From assembly GCA_052115395.1 (NCBI GenBank), contig JBFRGO010000001.1: DNA of 64,000 nt; one strand, written 5' to 3'. The first letter of the stretch is position 1; the number at the start of each line of letters is the position of its first letter. This document shows positions 9,138 through 18,727 of this stretch, in pieces. The notes under the pieces were generated by a model. It worked only from the letters and a program-made list of their open reading frames with translations. It was not told where the DNA came from and searched no databases. The stretch comes from Noviluteimonas sp052115395 (GTDB taxonomy: Bacteria; Pseudomonadota; Gammaproteobacteria; Xanthomonadales; Xanthomonadaceae). Both the position numbers and the translations under genes were made by a program.

Positions 9138-10229
9138 TCAGGCTTCGACGAAGCGCACGCGGCGCGTGATCGAGCACACCAGCTCGTAGCCGATGGTGTC
9201 GGCGGCCGCGGCGATGGTTTCCACGGGCAAGCCATCGCCCCACAGGATCACCGGGTCGCCAGGCTTGGCTTCGGGGTGGCCGCGCAAGTCGAGCGTCATC
9301 AGGTCCATCGAAACGCGACCGACGATGGGCGCCGGGCGCCCGTCCAGCAACACGTGCGTCCCCGAGGGTGTGTGGCGCGGATAGCCGTCGCCGTAGCCGA
9401 TCGCGGCCACGCCGATGGGCATGTCTTCCGGGCAGGTCCACGTGGCCGAGTAGCCGATGCGTTCGCCCTTGCGCACACGATTGACCGCGATCAGGCGCGT
9501 GCCGAGGGTCATCGCCGGGCGCAGGTCGAAATCCGCGCCGGTCGTGCCGTCGACGACGGAGATGCCGTACAACGCGCCGCCCGGCCGCACCCAGTCGGCG
9601 TGCGCATCGGGCCAGCCGAGCACGGCCGCGGAATTGGCGAGCGAACGCGCACCGGCAAGGCCCGCGGTGGCTTCGTCGAACACACGCATCTGCGCGCGCG
9701 TCTGCGCGCCGTCGCCCGGTGCATCGGGGAATTCGTCGGAACTGGCGAAATGGTTCATCAGCACGATGCCGTCGGCGACCGCGGGCATCGCCCGCATGCG
9801 CGCATACGCATCGCGCACCGCTTCGGGCGCGAAGCCCAGCCGATGCATGCCGCTGTCGACCTTGAGCCAGCAGCGGATCGGATCGCCGTCGGGCGCCTGT
9901 TCGAGCATCGCCAGTTGCGTGGCGTGGTGCACGACGGTTTCGACATTGAGGCGGCGCAATTGGGGAAGATCGTCGGCCGCATCGAAGCCCGACAACAGCA
10001 CGATCGGTTGCGAGAGCCCCGCTGCGCGCAGGCGTTCGGCGTCGCTCAATGCCGCCACGCCGAAGGCATCGGCGCCCTGCAGCGCGCGCGCGACGCGTTC
10101 CAGGCCATGGCCGTAACCATCGGCCTTGACCACTGCCATCACGCGGCTGCGCGGCGCGCGGGCGCGGACCTGCGAGAGGTTGTGGCGGAGGGCGTCGGTG
10201 TGGATCGTCGCGGAAGTCGGTCTTGCCAT
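9138..10229 (-). CDS. alr: Alanine racemase
   Basis: A PLP-dependent enzyme of 363 residues that interconverts L- and D-alanine for peptidoglycan. The PLP lysine is K35 in the motif VVKADGYGHG, and the second catalytic base is Y279 in GYGDGYPR. The substrate-region motif GRVSMDLM is present near the C-terminus. The length fits the family. It lies just downstream of dnaB and a 66-residue gene, an arrangement resembling the dnaB-alr order known in many gammaproteobacteria. Confidence 0.96.
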   Translation of the reverse strand: MARPTSATIHTDALRHNLSQVRARAPRSRVMAVVKADGYGHGLERVARALQGADAFGVAALSDAERLRAAGLSQPIVLLSGFDAADDLPQLRRLNVETVVHHATQLAMLEQAPDGDPIRCWLKVDSGMHRLGFAPEAVRDAYARMRAMPAVADGIVLMNHFASSDEFPDAPGDGAQTRAQMRVFDEATAGLAGARSLANSAAVLGWPDAHADWVRPGGALYGISVVDGTTGADFDLRPAMTLGTRLIAVNRVRKGERIGYSATWTCPEDMPIGVAAIGYGDGYPRHTPSGTHVLLDGRPAPIVGRVSMDLMTLDLRGHPEAKPGDPVILWGDGLPVETIAAAADTIGYELVCSITRRVRFVEA

Positions 10230-10245
10230 GCGGCAAGTCTAAAGG

Positions 10246-10446
10246 TCACGACGGCCGGCGGACCACCTGGAACAGATCGATGCGCTCGGCATCGATGTGC
10301 CGGTCCTGCAGCCGCAGCAGCTGGCGGGCGAGTTGCACGGCCTCGTAGCGGTCGTCGGCGAGGATGTGTTTGCGAATGCCGGCGTCGGCGCCCTGCTCGC
10401 CTGCCTGCGGCGGATACCGGAATTCCACCGTGTACACATGCGCCAT
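10246..10446 (-). CDS. Small conserved-looking protein of unknown function
   Basis: A 66-residue soluble, basic protein starting MAHVYTVEFRYP. I do not recognise a family. A strong ribosome binding site (GGGAGGA, about eight bases upstream) supports it as real. It fills the space between dnaB (stop 41 bases upstream) and alr (start 16 bases downstream) on the same strand, so it is probably co-transcribed with them. Confidence 0.65.
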   Translation of the reverse strand: MAHVYTVEFRYPPQAGEQGADAGIRKHILADDRYEAVQLARQLLRLQDRHIDAERIDLFQVVRRPS

Positions 10447-10487
10447 CGCCGATCCTCCCGTGACGTTGGAAAAGGACGCACCCGCGC

Positions 10488-11900
10488 TTATTCGAAGCTG
10501 CCCACCGAGTCGTGGGACAGGTTGTCGAACCGCGTGTATTCGCCGAAGAACTTCAGCTTGATCGAGCCGGTGGGGCCGTTACGCTGCTTGCCGATGATCA
10601 CTTCGGCCAGGCCCTTGTCCGGCGAGTTTTCCTTGTTGTAGTAGTCGTCGCGGTAGATGAAGACGATCACGTCGGCGTCCTGCTCGATGGCGCCGGATTC
10701 GCGAAGGTCGGCCATCACCGGGCGTTTGTCGGTGCGCGTTTCCAGCGAGCGGTTGAGCTGCGAGAGCGCGATCACCGGGACGTTGAGCTCCTTGGCCAGG
10801 CCCTTGAGCGAACGCGAGATCTCCGAGATTTCCGTCGCGCGGTTCTCGCTGTTGCCGGGCACGGCCATCAGCTGCAGGTAGTCGATGACGATCAGGCCCA
10901 GGTCGTGCTCGCGCTTCAGGCGGCGGGCCTTGGCGCGCAGGATGTCGGGCGAGAGCGCGGGCGTGTCGTCGATGAACACCTTGGCCTCGCGCAACTGGCG
11001 GATCGCGCCGGTGACGCGGCTCCAGTCCTCGTCCTCGAGCTGGCCGGTGCGCAAGCGCGTGGCGTTGACGCGGCCCACCGAGGAGATCAGGCGCAGCGCG
11101 AGCTGCGAGGCCGACATTTCCATCGAGAAGACCGCCACGGCCTTCTTGGTCTTCAGCGCCGCGTACTCGGCCATGTTGAGCGCGAGCGTGGTCTTGCCCA
11201 TCGCCGGACGCGCGGCGAGGATCACCAGGTCGGTCGGCTGCAGGCCGGCGGTCATTTCGTCGAATTCGGTGTAGCCGGTCGGAAGGCCGGTGATGCTGCC
11301 GCCGGATTCGTAGCGCTTCTGCAGCACGTCGAAGGCTTCGGACAGCGCCTTGTTGACCGGGGTGAAATCGGTGCGGCCACGCGCGCCGGCTTCGGCGATG
11401 GCGAACACGTCCTGCTCGGCCTTCGCCAGCAGCTCGGCGCTGTCGCGCCCTTCGGGCATGAAGCCGTCGTTGACGATCTCGGTGCCGACGTCGATCAGCT
11501 GGCGCAGCACCGCCTTGTCGCGCACGATCTCGGCGTAGGCCTTGATGTTGGCGGCCGAGGGCGTGGTGCTGGCCAGTTCGATCAGGTACGCGCCGCCGGC
11601 GACCTGTTCGGCCAGGCCCATCGACTCGAACCATTCGCCGAGCGTCACCGCGTCGTAGGGCTTGTTGCGTTCGGCCAGCTCGCGGATCGCGCGCCAGATC
11701 AACTGGTGGTCGCGGCGATAGAAGTCGGGCTCGACGAGCAGGTCGGCGACGCGGTCGTACGCGTCGGGAGCGAGCATCAATCCGCCGAGGACGGCCTGTT
11801 CGGCTTCCACCGATTGCGGCGGTACACGCAACTGCTCGACCCTGTGGTCGTTGCGCGTCGCAAACGCGGCATCCGAACGCATCCCTTGGCGCACGCTCAT
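10488..11900 (-). CDS. dnaB: Replicative DNA helicase DnaB
   Basis: A 470-residue hexameric helicase that unwinds DNA at the replication fork. The N-terminal domain begins RVPPQSVEAEQAVLGGLML. The RecA-like C-terminal domain has the Walker A motif ARPAMGKTT (K236), followed by AVFSMEMSA, the Walker B region LIVIDYLQLM, and the arginine-finger region near YRDDYYN. No intein is present. The ATG at 11900 is chosen over an upstream ATG because GGGGAGATGG precedes it and the extra upstream residues are not family-like. Confidence 0.97.
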   Translation of the reverse strand: MSVRQGMRSDAAFATRNDHRVEQLRVPPQSVEAEQAVLGGLMLAPDAYDRVADLLVEPDFYRRDHQLIWRAIRELAERNKPYDAVTLGEWFESMGLAEQVAGGAYLIELASTTPSAANIKAYAEIVRDKAVLRQLIDVGTEIVNDGFMPEGRDSAELLAKAEQDVFAIAEAGARGRTDFTPVNKALSEAFDVLQKRYESGGSITGLPTGYTEFDEMTAGLQPTDLVILAARPAMGKTTLALNMAEYAALKTKKAVAVFSMEMSASQLALRLISSVGRVNATRLRTGQLEDEDWSRVTGAIRQLREAKVFIDDTPALSPDILRAKARRLKREHDLGLIVIDYLQLMAVPGNSENRATEISEISRSLKGLAKELNVPVIALSQLNRSLETRTDKRPVMADLRESGAIEQDADVIVFIYRDDYYNKENSPDKGLAEVIIGKQRNGPTGSIKLKFFGEYTRFDNLSHDSVGSFE

Positions 11901-12024
11901 TAGTCTTCCATCTCCCCTGCCCCGACGGGCGATCCTAGTCGCCAACAGGCGACGTGCGTTGCAGACAACTCTGTGGATAACCGGTGCAAATCGCACCGCA
12001 ATCCAATCTCACCGGACGCGACAC

Positions 12025-12053
12025 AAAAAAAACGGGCGCCCCAGGGGCGCCCG
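12025..12053 (-). terminator. Terminator of the rpsF-rpsR-rplI operon
   Basis: A near-perfect GC palindrome (CGGGCGCCCC / GGGGCGCCCG, 12033-12042 and 12044-12053) is followed on the minus strand by eight T residues (12025-12032). It lies about 22 bases after the rplI stop codon and separates that operon from dnaB. Confidence 0.9.
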
Positions 12054-12075
12054 CTTCATTTCTTGCGATTCCGGA

Positions 12076-12528
12076 TTACGCGGCTTCGGCGACGACGATG
12101 ACCTTGACGGTCGTCTCGATGTCGGCGTGCAGGTGCACGAGGACGTCGTATTCGCCGATGTTGCGCAGCGGGCCTTCGCCCATCACCACTTCCGACTTCT
12201 CCACCGGGGTCCCGGCGGCGGTCAGGGCATCGGCGATGTCGCGCGGGCCGACCGAACCGTAGAGCTTGCCTTCGGTCGACGCGTTGGCGGCGATGGTGAC
12301 CGAGGTGCCTTCCAGGCGTGCCTTGCGGCCTTCGGCGCCATCGAGGGCGGCCTTGGCCTTGGCTTCGTACTCGGCGCGCTTGGCTTCGAACTCGGCGACG
12401 TTGGCGGCGGTGGCCGGCACGGCCTTGCCCTGCGGCACGAGGAAGTTGCGGCCGTAACCCGGCTTGACCTTGACCTTGTCGCCGAGGCCACCGAGGTTGG
12501 TCACCTTCTGCAGGAGGATCAGTTCCAT
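12076..12528 (-). CDS. rplI: 50S ribosomal protein L9
   Basis: A 150-residue L9 protein of the large ribosomal subunit. The N-terminal domain starts MELILLQKVTNLGGLGDKV and contains the 23S rRNA-binding stretch GYGRNFLVPQGKA. A long charged helix (about 40-75) connects it to the C-terminal domain. It is the last gene of a three-gene ribosomal operon and is closed by a strong terminator. Confidence 0.98.
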   Translation of the reverse strand: MELILLQKVTNLGGLGDKVKVKPGYGRNFLVPQGKAVPATAANVAEFEAKRAEYEAKAKAALDGAEGRKARLEGTSVTIAANASTEGKLYGSVGPRDIADALTAAGTPVEKSEVVMGEGPLRNIGEYDVLVHLHADIETTVKVIVVAEAA

Positions 12529-12541
12529 TGTCTATTCCTCC

Positions 12542-12772
12542 TTACGCGTTGTGGTTGTCGGTGTACGGGATCAGCGCGAGGAAGCGCGCACGCTTCACGG
12601 CCGACTGCAGCTGGCGCTGGTACTTCGACTTCGTGCCCGTGATGCGGCTCGGCACGATCTTGCCCGTCTCGGTGAGGTACTGGCGGAGCGTGTTGAGATC
12701 CTTGTAATCGATCTCCTTGACACCCTCGGCGGTGAACTTGCAGAACTTGCGGCGGCGGAAGAACTTGGACAT
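12542..12772 (-). CDS. rpsR: 30S ribosomal protein S18
   Basis: A 76-residue small-subunit protein that pairs with S6 on the 30S platform. It begins MSKFFRRRKFCKF and carries the conserved DYKDLNTLRQYLTETGKIVPSR region. It lies 11 bases after rpsF and 13 bases before rplI, so the three are co-transcribed. Confidence 0.98.
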   Translation of the reverse strand: MSKFFRRRKFCKFTAEGVKEIDYKDLNTLRQYLTETGKIVPSRITGTKSKYQRQLQSAVKRARFLALIPYTDNHNA

Positions 12773-12783
12773 GGGTGTGCTCC

Positions 12784-13203
12784 TTAGGCGGCTTCGGCGG
12801 CGTCGTCGTTGTCGGCGGCACCCACGGCACCGTCGTCATCGCGGCGGCGACGTTCGCCACGCTCGGGCTTGTCGCCCTTCTCGTCCTTGTTCTTCATGAT
12901 CAGCGACTGCTCGCTGACCGCGTCGTCGCGCTTCATGACCAGGTGGCGCAGCACCGCGTCGTTGAAGCGGAAGGTGTCGACGAGTTCGTTGAGCACGGCC
13001 TGGTCGGCTTCGATGTTCAGCAGCACGTAGTGCGCCTTGACCAGGTTGGCGATCGGGTACGCCAGCTGGCGGCGGCCCCAGTCTTCGAGACGGTGGATGG
13101 TGCCCTTGCCGTTTTCGATGAGCGACTTGTAGCGCTCGATCATGGCGGGCACCTGCTCGCTCTGGTCCGGATGGACCAGGAACACGACTTCGTAATGACG
13201 CAT
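12784..13203 (-). CDS. rpsF: 30S ribosomal protein S6
   Basis: A 139-residue S6 protein, first gene of rpsF-rpsR-rplI. It starts MRHYEVVFLVHPDQSEQV and has the conserved LEDWGRRQLAYPIANLVKAHY segment. The C-terminal tail is highly charged, first basic (ERRRR) and then acidic, which is normal for proteobacterial S6. The 5' leader holds a promoter and hairpins described separately. Confidence 0.97.
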   Translation of the reverse strand: MRHYEVVFLVHPDQSEQVPAMIERYKSLIENGKGTIHRLEDWGRRQLAYPIANLVKAHYVLLNIEADQAVLNELVDTFRFNDAVLRHLVMKRDDAVSEQSLIMKNKDEKGDKPERGERRRRDDDGAVGAADNDDAAEAA

Positions 13204-13222
13204 GGTGGTTCCTTGAGGATGT

Positions 13223-13242
13223 GGCCTGTCAGAACAGGCCGG
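13223..13242 (-). promoter_or_regulatory. Hairpin preceded by CCG in the rpsF leader, candidate S6:S18-binding element
   Basis: On the minus strand a perfect 7-bp stem GGCCTGT / ACAGGCC with loop TCTG lies 19 bases before the rpsF start. The trinucleotide CCG overlaps its 5' base (13240-13242). A widespread S6:S18-binding leader RNA with a conserved CCG is known upstream of rpsF in many bacteria. Matching this hairpin to that motif is an inference from position and the CCG, not a full structural match. Confidence 0.4.
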
Positions 13243-13284
13243 ACAGCCCCCCGGGGAGAGGTACGCGTACAGCCACCCGGTGGA

Positions 13285-13311
13285 GCAAGAAACCCGCGGG
13301 CGTTCCGCGGG
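13285..13311 (-). terminator. Hairpin with short T tract at the 5' end of the rpsF leader
   Basis: The stem CCCGCGG / CCGCGGG (13293-13299 and 13305-13311) is followed on the minus strand by TTTCTTG. It could terminate the upstream Fe-S carrier transcript. It also lies right at the predicted start of the rpsF transcript, so an attenuator role is possible. Confidence 0.4.
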
Positions 13312-13318
13312 GCGCGAA

Positions 13319-13347
13319 ATTATGGGGGAATCAGGCAGTTAGCACAA
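13319..13347 (-). promoter_or_regulatory. Candidate sigma-70 promoter for rpsF-rpsR-rplI
   Basis: On the minus strand TTGTGC (13342-13347) and CATAAT (13319-13324) are separated by 17 bases. The -10 matches five of six consensus positions and the -35 three of six. It would start transcription near 13312, giving a leader of about 110 bases before rpsF. Confidence 0.5.
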
Positions 13348-13370
13348 GCCCGCCCCGCATCCGGGATCGC

Positions 13371-13709
13371 TCAGGCGGCGTCGGCCTTGGTCGTGAAGCT
13401 TTCCCCGCAGCCGCATTCGGCGGTCACGTTGGGGTTCTCGAACACGAACTGCTCGTTGAGGCCCTGCTTCACGAAGTCGATCCGGGTGCCCTCGACCAGT
13501 TCCAGGCTCTCGGCATCGACGTAGATCCGCACGCCGTCCTGTTCGAACACGGTATCCCCGGGGCGCTCCTCCCGGGCCATGTCGGCCAGGTAGCCCCAGC
13601 CCGAACAGCCGGTCTTCTTCACGCCGAAACGCAGCCCGAGCGCGCCGGGCGCGTCTTGCAGGTAACCGCGGATGCGGTCGAGGGCGGCAGGTGCGAGAAG
13701 AACGGGCAT
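13371..13709 (-). CDS. A-type iron-sulfur carrier (IscA/SufA/ErpA family)
   Basis: A 112-residue protein that carries or delivers Fe-S clusters to apoproteins. The three family cysteines are present: C35 in KTGCSGWGY and C99 and C101 in ECGCGESF. The length is typical. It is not in an isc or suf cluster here; it stands between the divergent asnS gene and the rpsF operon, so the sequence does not say which family subtype it is. Confidence 0.93.
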   Translation of the reverse strand: MPVLLAPAALDRIRGYLQDAPGALGLRFGVKKTGCSGWGYLADMAREERPGDTVFEQDGVRIYVDAESLELVEGTRIDFVKQGLNEQFVFENPNVTAECGCGESFTTKADAA

Positions 13710-13817
13710 GCAGGACTCCGGTGGGTGGCGACATTGTAGTGGGGGCGGACCAGCGCTGCGTGTCCGGATACACTTGTCGGTTCAGGAAGTGAGCCCGCTC
13801 TCTCGAGGATTCAAGGC

Positions 13818-15218
<1,401 letters not shown>

Positions 15219-15244
15219 TTCGATTGGATAATCCCGGCTCCTGA

Positions 15245-15550
15245 ATGATCCTATTTTTCGCCCTGCTCTTCCTCGCGCTGGCCATCGCCGGCGCCACGGC
15301 CTTCGTGATTTTCTGGCCGCTCGCGCTCGTGCACATCCGCGACCGCAATCCGGAGGTGTCCGCGCTGCTGGGCGCCGGTGCGTTCCTCAAGCCTGCCGCG
15401 CTCGCGTGGCTGTTGCGCGGCGGTTATTACGATGCGCGCGATCGCAATCTCAGCGGGCTGGCGACACCGGCACGCATCTCGCTGATCGTGATCATCGCCG
15501 GGCTCGCGCTGGCCGGCATGCTGTGGCTCTGGGCGGAAGCATATGGCTGA
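15245..15550 (+). CDS. Small membrane protein, unknown
   Basis: A 101-residue protein with a strongly hydrophobic N-terminal helix (about 2-28) and a second one near the C-terminus (about 77-97), joined by a charged loop with RDRNPE and RGGYYDARDRN. I do not recognise a family. It lies 26 bases after asnS and overlaps the next gene by 8 bases, which supports its being translated. Confidence 0.7.
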   Translation: MILFFALLFLALAIAGATAFVIFWPLALVHIRDRNPEVSALLGAGAFLKPAALAWLLRGGYYDARDRNLSGLATPARISLIVIIAGLALAGMLWLWAEAYG

Positions 15551-15869
15551 GGAACGCATGGACGAAGGCACCGAACCGACCTCCTGGTGGCTGGCCACGC
15601 TCGGCCGCACGATCGTATGGGCGCGCTTGCGCCTGCGCGAAGCAGGCACGGCCGAAGTGTTCGACAGCGACGGCAACACGCTGGCCTACGACAGCGAAGA
15701 CACCGCACGCGCGGCGTTGATGGATGCCGAATTCGTCGAGTACGACGGCCTGGATTACGAAGACGCGGCCGACCGTGGCTTCGACCTGACCGAAGTCGCC
15801 CCGCCGCACGCCGATTCGGATGAAGCCTTGCGCGCCGCCATGGTCCTGCAACTCCCGCCGCGCCACTGA
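15543..15869 (+). CDS. Small acidic protein, unknown
   Basis: A 108-residue, strongly acidic soluble protein with many Asp/Glu residues and WW near residue 15. The segment AEVFDSDGNTLAYDSEDTARAALMDAEF looks like one small beta-alpha unit. I do not recognise the family. It overlaps the preceding membrane-protein gene by 8 bases and ends 6 bases before the PaiB-like gene. Confidence 0.72.
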   Translation: MAEERMDEGTEPTSWWLATLGRTIVWARLRLREAGTAEVFDSDGNTLAYDSEDTARAALMDAEFVEYDGLDYEDAADRGFDLTEVAPPHADSDEALRAAMVLQLPPRH

Positions 15870-15875
15870 CGTCCG

Positions 15876-16520
15876 ATGTACATCCCCCGCGCCTACGCCT
15901 CGAACGACCCTGCCGCGCTCGACGCGCTGCTCGCGGCCGATCCCTTCGTCACCCTGGTCACCGTCGTCGACGGCGCGCCGTGCATCAGCCACCTGCCGGT
16001 CCTGCTCGAACGCGACGGCGATCGACTTCGCCTGCGCGGCCACTGGGCGAAACCGAATCCGCAGTCGGCGCACACCGGCCCCGCGCTGGCGATCGTACAT
16101 GGCCCGCACGCCTACATCTCGCCGTCGTGGTATCCCGACAAGCTCGCGCAAGCGCGCGTGCCGACCTGGAACTACGTCGTCGCGCATTTGCACGGGACGC
16201 TCGAACGCCTCACCGATACCAACGACCTCGCCGCGATCGTCGCCGACCTCAGCGCGCATTTCGAAGCGCAGGCCGGCGAAGACTGGCGCTATGTCGACGA
16301 CGAGGCGCACCGCTCGCAATTGCGCGGCATCGTGGGATTCCGGCTGCACGTGCAACGCGTCGAACTGAAAGCCAAGCTCAACCAGAACCATCCCGACGCC
16401 AATCGCGAAGCAGCCATCGGCAAGCTCGCCGCACAGCACACCGACGACGCACGCGCCGTCGCCCATTGGATGCACGAGGCGCTCGTCGCCTCGCGCGCCG
16501 GAGAACCGCATGGATCTTGA
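15876..16520 (+). CDS. PaiB-family FMN-binding protein
   Basis: A 214-residue protein of the PaiB/FMN-binding split-barrel family. Typical elements are MYIPRAY at the start, PFVTLVTVVDGAPCISHLPVLL, and HAYISPSWYP followed by VPTWNYVVAHLHG. Bacillus PaiB was named a transcriptional regulator, but family members bind flavin and many are of unknown activity. It overlaps the following SDR gene by 11 bases and heads the run that contains several kynurenine-catabolism enzymes, so a role in that pathway or its redox balance is possible. Confidence 0.88.
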   Translation: MYIPRAYASNDPAALDALLAADPFVTLVTVVDGAPCISHLPVLLERDGDRLRLRGHWAKPNPQSAHTGPALAIVHGPHAYISPSWYPDKLAQARVPTWNYVVAHLHGTLERLTDTNDLAAIVADLSAHFEAQAGEDWRYVDDEAHRSQLRGIVGFRLHVQRVELKAKLNQNHPDANREAAIGKLAAQHTDDARAVAHWMHEALVASRAGEPHGS

Positions 16521-17295
16521 TCTCACCGGCAAGCACGCACTCGTGTGCGGCGCTTCCGAAGGCATCGGCCGCGCCGCCGCGCGCGAACTGGCCCTGCTCG
16601 GCGCCGATGTCACCCTGCTCGCGCGCCGCGCCGACGTACTCGAAACGCTGGCGAACGAATTGCCGCGCAAGGACGGCCAGCAGCACGGCTGGATTTCCGC
16701 CGACGTGCTCGAAACCGACCGCCTGCATGCGCAAGCGCAGGCACTGTGCGCCGGCAAACCCGTGCACATCCTGGTCAACAACACCGGCGGCCCGCCGGGC
16801 GGCCAGTTGAATACCGCGCAGAGCGATGCGTTCGAACGTGCCTTCCGCCAACACCTGCTCGCCAACCAGGCGCTCGTGCAGGCCGTGTTGCCCGGCATGC
16901 GCGCCGCGCGCTTCGGGCGCATCGTCAACGTCATTTCCACGTCCGTGAAGGAACCCATCGCGGGCTTGGGCGTTTCGAACACGATCCGCGGCGCGGTGGC
17001 GAACTGGTCCAAGACGCTCGCGACCGAAATCGGCGGCGACGGCATCACCGTCAACAACGTGCTGCCCGGTTACACGCGCACGCAGCGCCTGGACCAGATC
17101 CTCGGCGACCGCGCGAAAGCCACCGGCCAAACCGAGGAGGCGATCGCCAGGGGCATGCTCGCCACCGTCCCCGCGGCGCGCTTCGCCGATGCGGCCGAAC
17201 TGGGCGCGGTCATCGCCTTCCTGTGCGCGCCCGCGGCGGGGTACATCAACGGCGTGAACCTGCCGGTCGACGGCGGGCGCACGAAGTCGCTGTAA
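16510..17295 (+). CDS. Atypical short-chain dehydrogenase/reductase family protein
   Basis: A 261-residue Rossmann-fold protein. The nucleotide-binding turn is CGASEGIG (residues 13-20) and the NNAG motif appears as NNTG. The usual serine is S143. The expected YxxxK catalytic pair is replaced by SNTIR (S156 to R160). The last part (GYINGVNLPVDGGRTKSL) is typical of SDRs. A subgroup of reductase-like SDRs with an imperfect catalytic tetrad is known, so it may bind a nucleotide without the classical chemistry. The gene is translationally packed between the PaiB-like and aldehyde dehydrogenase genes. Confidence 0.88.
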   Translation: MDLDLTGKHALVCGASEGIGRAAARELALLGADVTLLARRADVLETLANELPRKDGQQHGWISADVLETDRLHAQAQALCAGKPVHILVNNTGGPPGGQLNTAQSDAFERAFRQHLLANQALVQAVLPGMRAARFGRIVNVISTSVKEPIAGLGVSNTIRGAVANWSKTLATEIGGDGITVNNVLPGYTRTQRLDQILGDRAKATGQTEEAIARGMLATVPAARFADAAELGAVIAFLCAPAAGYINGVNLPVDGGRTKSL

Positions 17296-17305
17296 GCTTC
17301 CCGCC

Positions 17306-18727
17306 ATGCGATTGATGCACTGGATCGACGGGCAAGCGCGCGAAGCGGCCAGTGGCCGCTGGCTCGACGTGTTCGATCCCGCCACCGCCCAGCCCTTCGC
17401 GCAAGTCGCCGCCGGCGATGCGCGCGACGTGGACGCCGCATTGTCGGCCGCCGAACGTGCGTTCCCCGCGTGGTCGGCCTTGCCGAACAGCGAACGCGCG
17501 CGCTGGATGGAACGCCTCGCCGATGCGATCGAAGCGCGGCTGGACGATTTCGCGCACGCCGAGTCGCGAGACGGCGGCAAACCGCTGCGCCTGGCGCGCG
17601 AGGTCGAGATCCCGCGCGCGATCAGCAACCTGCGCTTCTTCGCGCACGCGGCCACGCAGTTCTCGAGCGAATCGCACCACGGCCAGGCCGGCCTGAATTA
17701 CACCTTGCGCCAGCCACTCGGGATCGTCGGCACGATCTCGCCCTGGAACCTGCCGCTGTATCTGTTCACCTGGAAGATCGCGCCTGCGCTGGCCGCGGGC
17801 AACACGGTGGTCGCCAAACCCTCGGAAGTCACGCCGCACACGGCGACGATGCTCGCCGAACTGGCGGCGGAAATCGGATTCCCGAAAGGCGTGCTCAACA
17901 TCGTGCATGGCCTGGGGCCCGACGTCGGCGAACCGCTCGTGCTCGACGTGCGCACGAAGGCGATCTCCTTCACGGGCAGCACCGCGGTCGGCAAGCGCAT
18001 CGCGACGCTCGCCGCGCCACTGCTCAAGAAAGTCTCGCTGGAACTGGGCGGCAAGAACCCCACGCTCGTCTTCGCCGACAGCGACTGGGAGCGCCACCTG
18101 GACACCATCGTGCGCTCGGCGTTCCAGAACAGCGGCCAGATCTGCCTGTGCGGATCGCGCGTGCTCGTGGAGCGCCGCATCTACGCCGAGTTCCGCGATG
18201 CCTTCGTCGAACGCGTGCTCGCCTTGCGCGTCGGCGATCCGATCGACCCGGACACCGACCTTGGCCCGCTGGTTTCGAAGGCGCACTTCGACAAGGTCGT
18301 CGCCGCCATCGCGCGCGCGCGCAGCGAAGGCGGCCAGGTGCGCTGCGGCGGCGATGTGATCAAGCGCCCGGGCTGGTTCGTCGCGCCGACGGTCATCGAT
18401 GGGCTGGGGCCGGACTGCGCGACCAATCGCGATGAAATCTTCGGGCCCGTCGCCACGCTGCAATCCTTCGAAGACGATGAAGAAGCGTTGCATCGTGCGA
18501 ATGTCGGCGACTATGGCTTGTCGGCGTCGGTGTGGACGCGCGACCTCAATCGCGCCCACCGCGTCGCCGCGCGCCTGCGCGTGGGCATGGTCTGGATCAA
18601 CACCTGGCTGATGCGCGATTTGCGCACGCCGTTCGGCGGCATGGGCCAATCGGGCCTGGGCCGCGAGGGAGGAATGGAAGCGATGCGTTTCTTCACCGAT
18701 CCACGCAACGTAGGAATCGCGCTGTGA
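17306..18727 (+). CDS. nbaE: Aldehyde dehydrogenase, probable 2-aminomuconate-6-semialdehyde dehydrogenase
   Basis: A 473-residue NAD-dependent aldehyde dehydrogenase. It has the Asn of PWNLPLYLFTWK, the Glu of LELGGKNP and the nucleophile C280 in GQICLC. The motif TWLMRDLRTPFGG near the C-terminus, with an arginine for the carboxylate substrate, resembles the muconate-semialdehyde dehydrogenase subgroup. Its neighbours (RidA-type deaminase, 3-hydroxyanthranilate dioxygenase and, further on, ACMS decarboxylase) fit oxidation of aminomuconate semialdehyde to 2-aminomuconate. A 2-hydroxymuconate semialdehyde substrate is the alternative. The symbol follows the Pseudomonas nba genes. Its stop overlaps the next start. 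Confidence 0.88.
   Translation: MRLMHWIDGQAREAASGRWLDVFDPATAQPFAQVAAGDARDVDAALSAAERAFPAWSALPNSERARWMERLADAIEARLDDFAHAESRDGGKPLRLAREVEIPRAISNLRFFAHAATQFSSESHHGQAGLNYTLRQPLGIVGTISPWNLPLYLFTWKIAPALAAGNTVVAKPSEVTPHTATMLAELAAEIGFPKGVLNIVHGLGPDVGEPLVLDVRTKAISFTGSTAVGKRIATLAAPLLKKVSLELGGKNPTLVFADSDWERHLDTIVRSAFQNSGQICLCGSRVLVERRIYAEFRDAFVERVLALRVGDPIDPDTDLGPLVSKAHFDKVVAAIARARSEGGQVRCGGDVIKRPGWFVAPTVIDGLGPDCATNRDEIFGPVATLQSFEDDEEALHRANVGDYGLSASVWTRDLNRAHRVAARLRVGMVWINTWLMRDLRTPFGGMGQSGLGREGGMEAMRFFTDPRNVGIAL

Noticed and set aside
9080..9235. Longer start for the HExxH membrane protein gene
   Set aside because: It would overlap alr by about 100 bases, and a strong GGAGG precedes the GTG at 9079.
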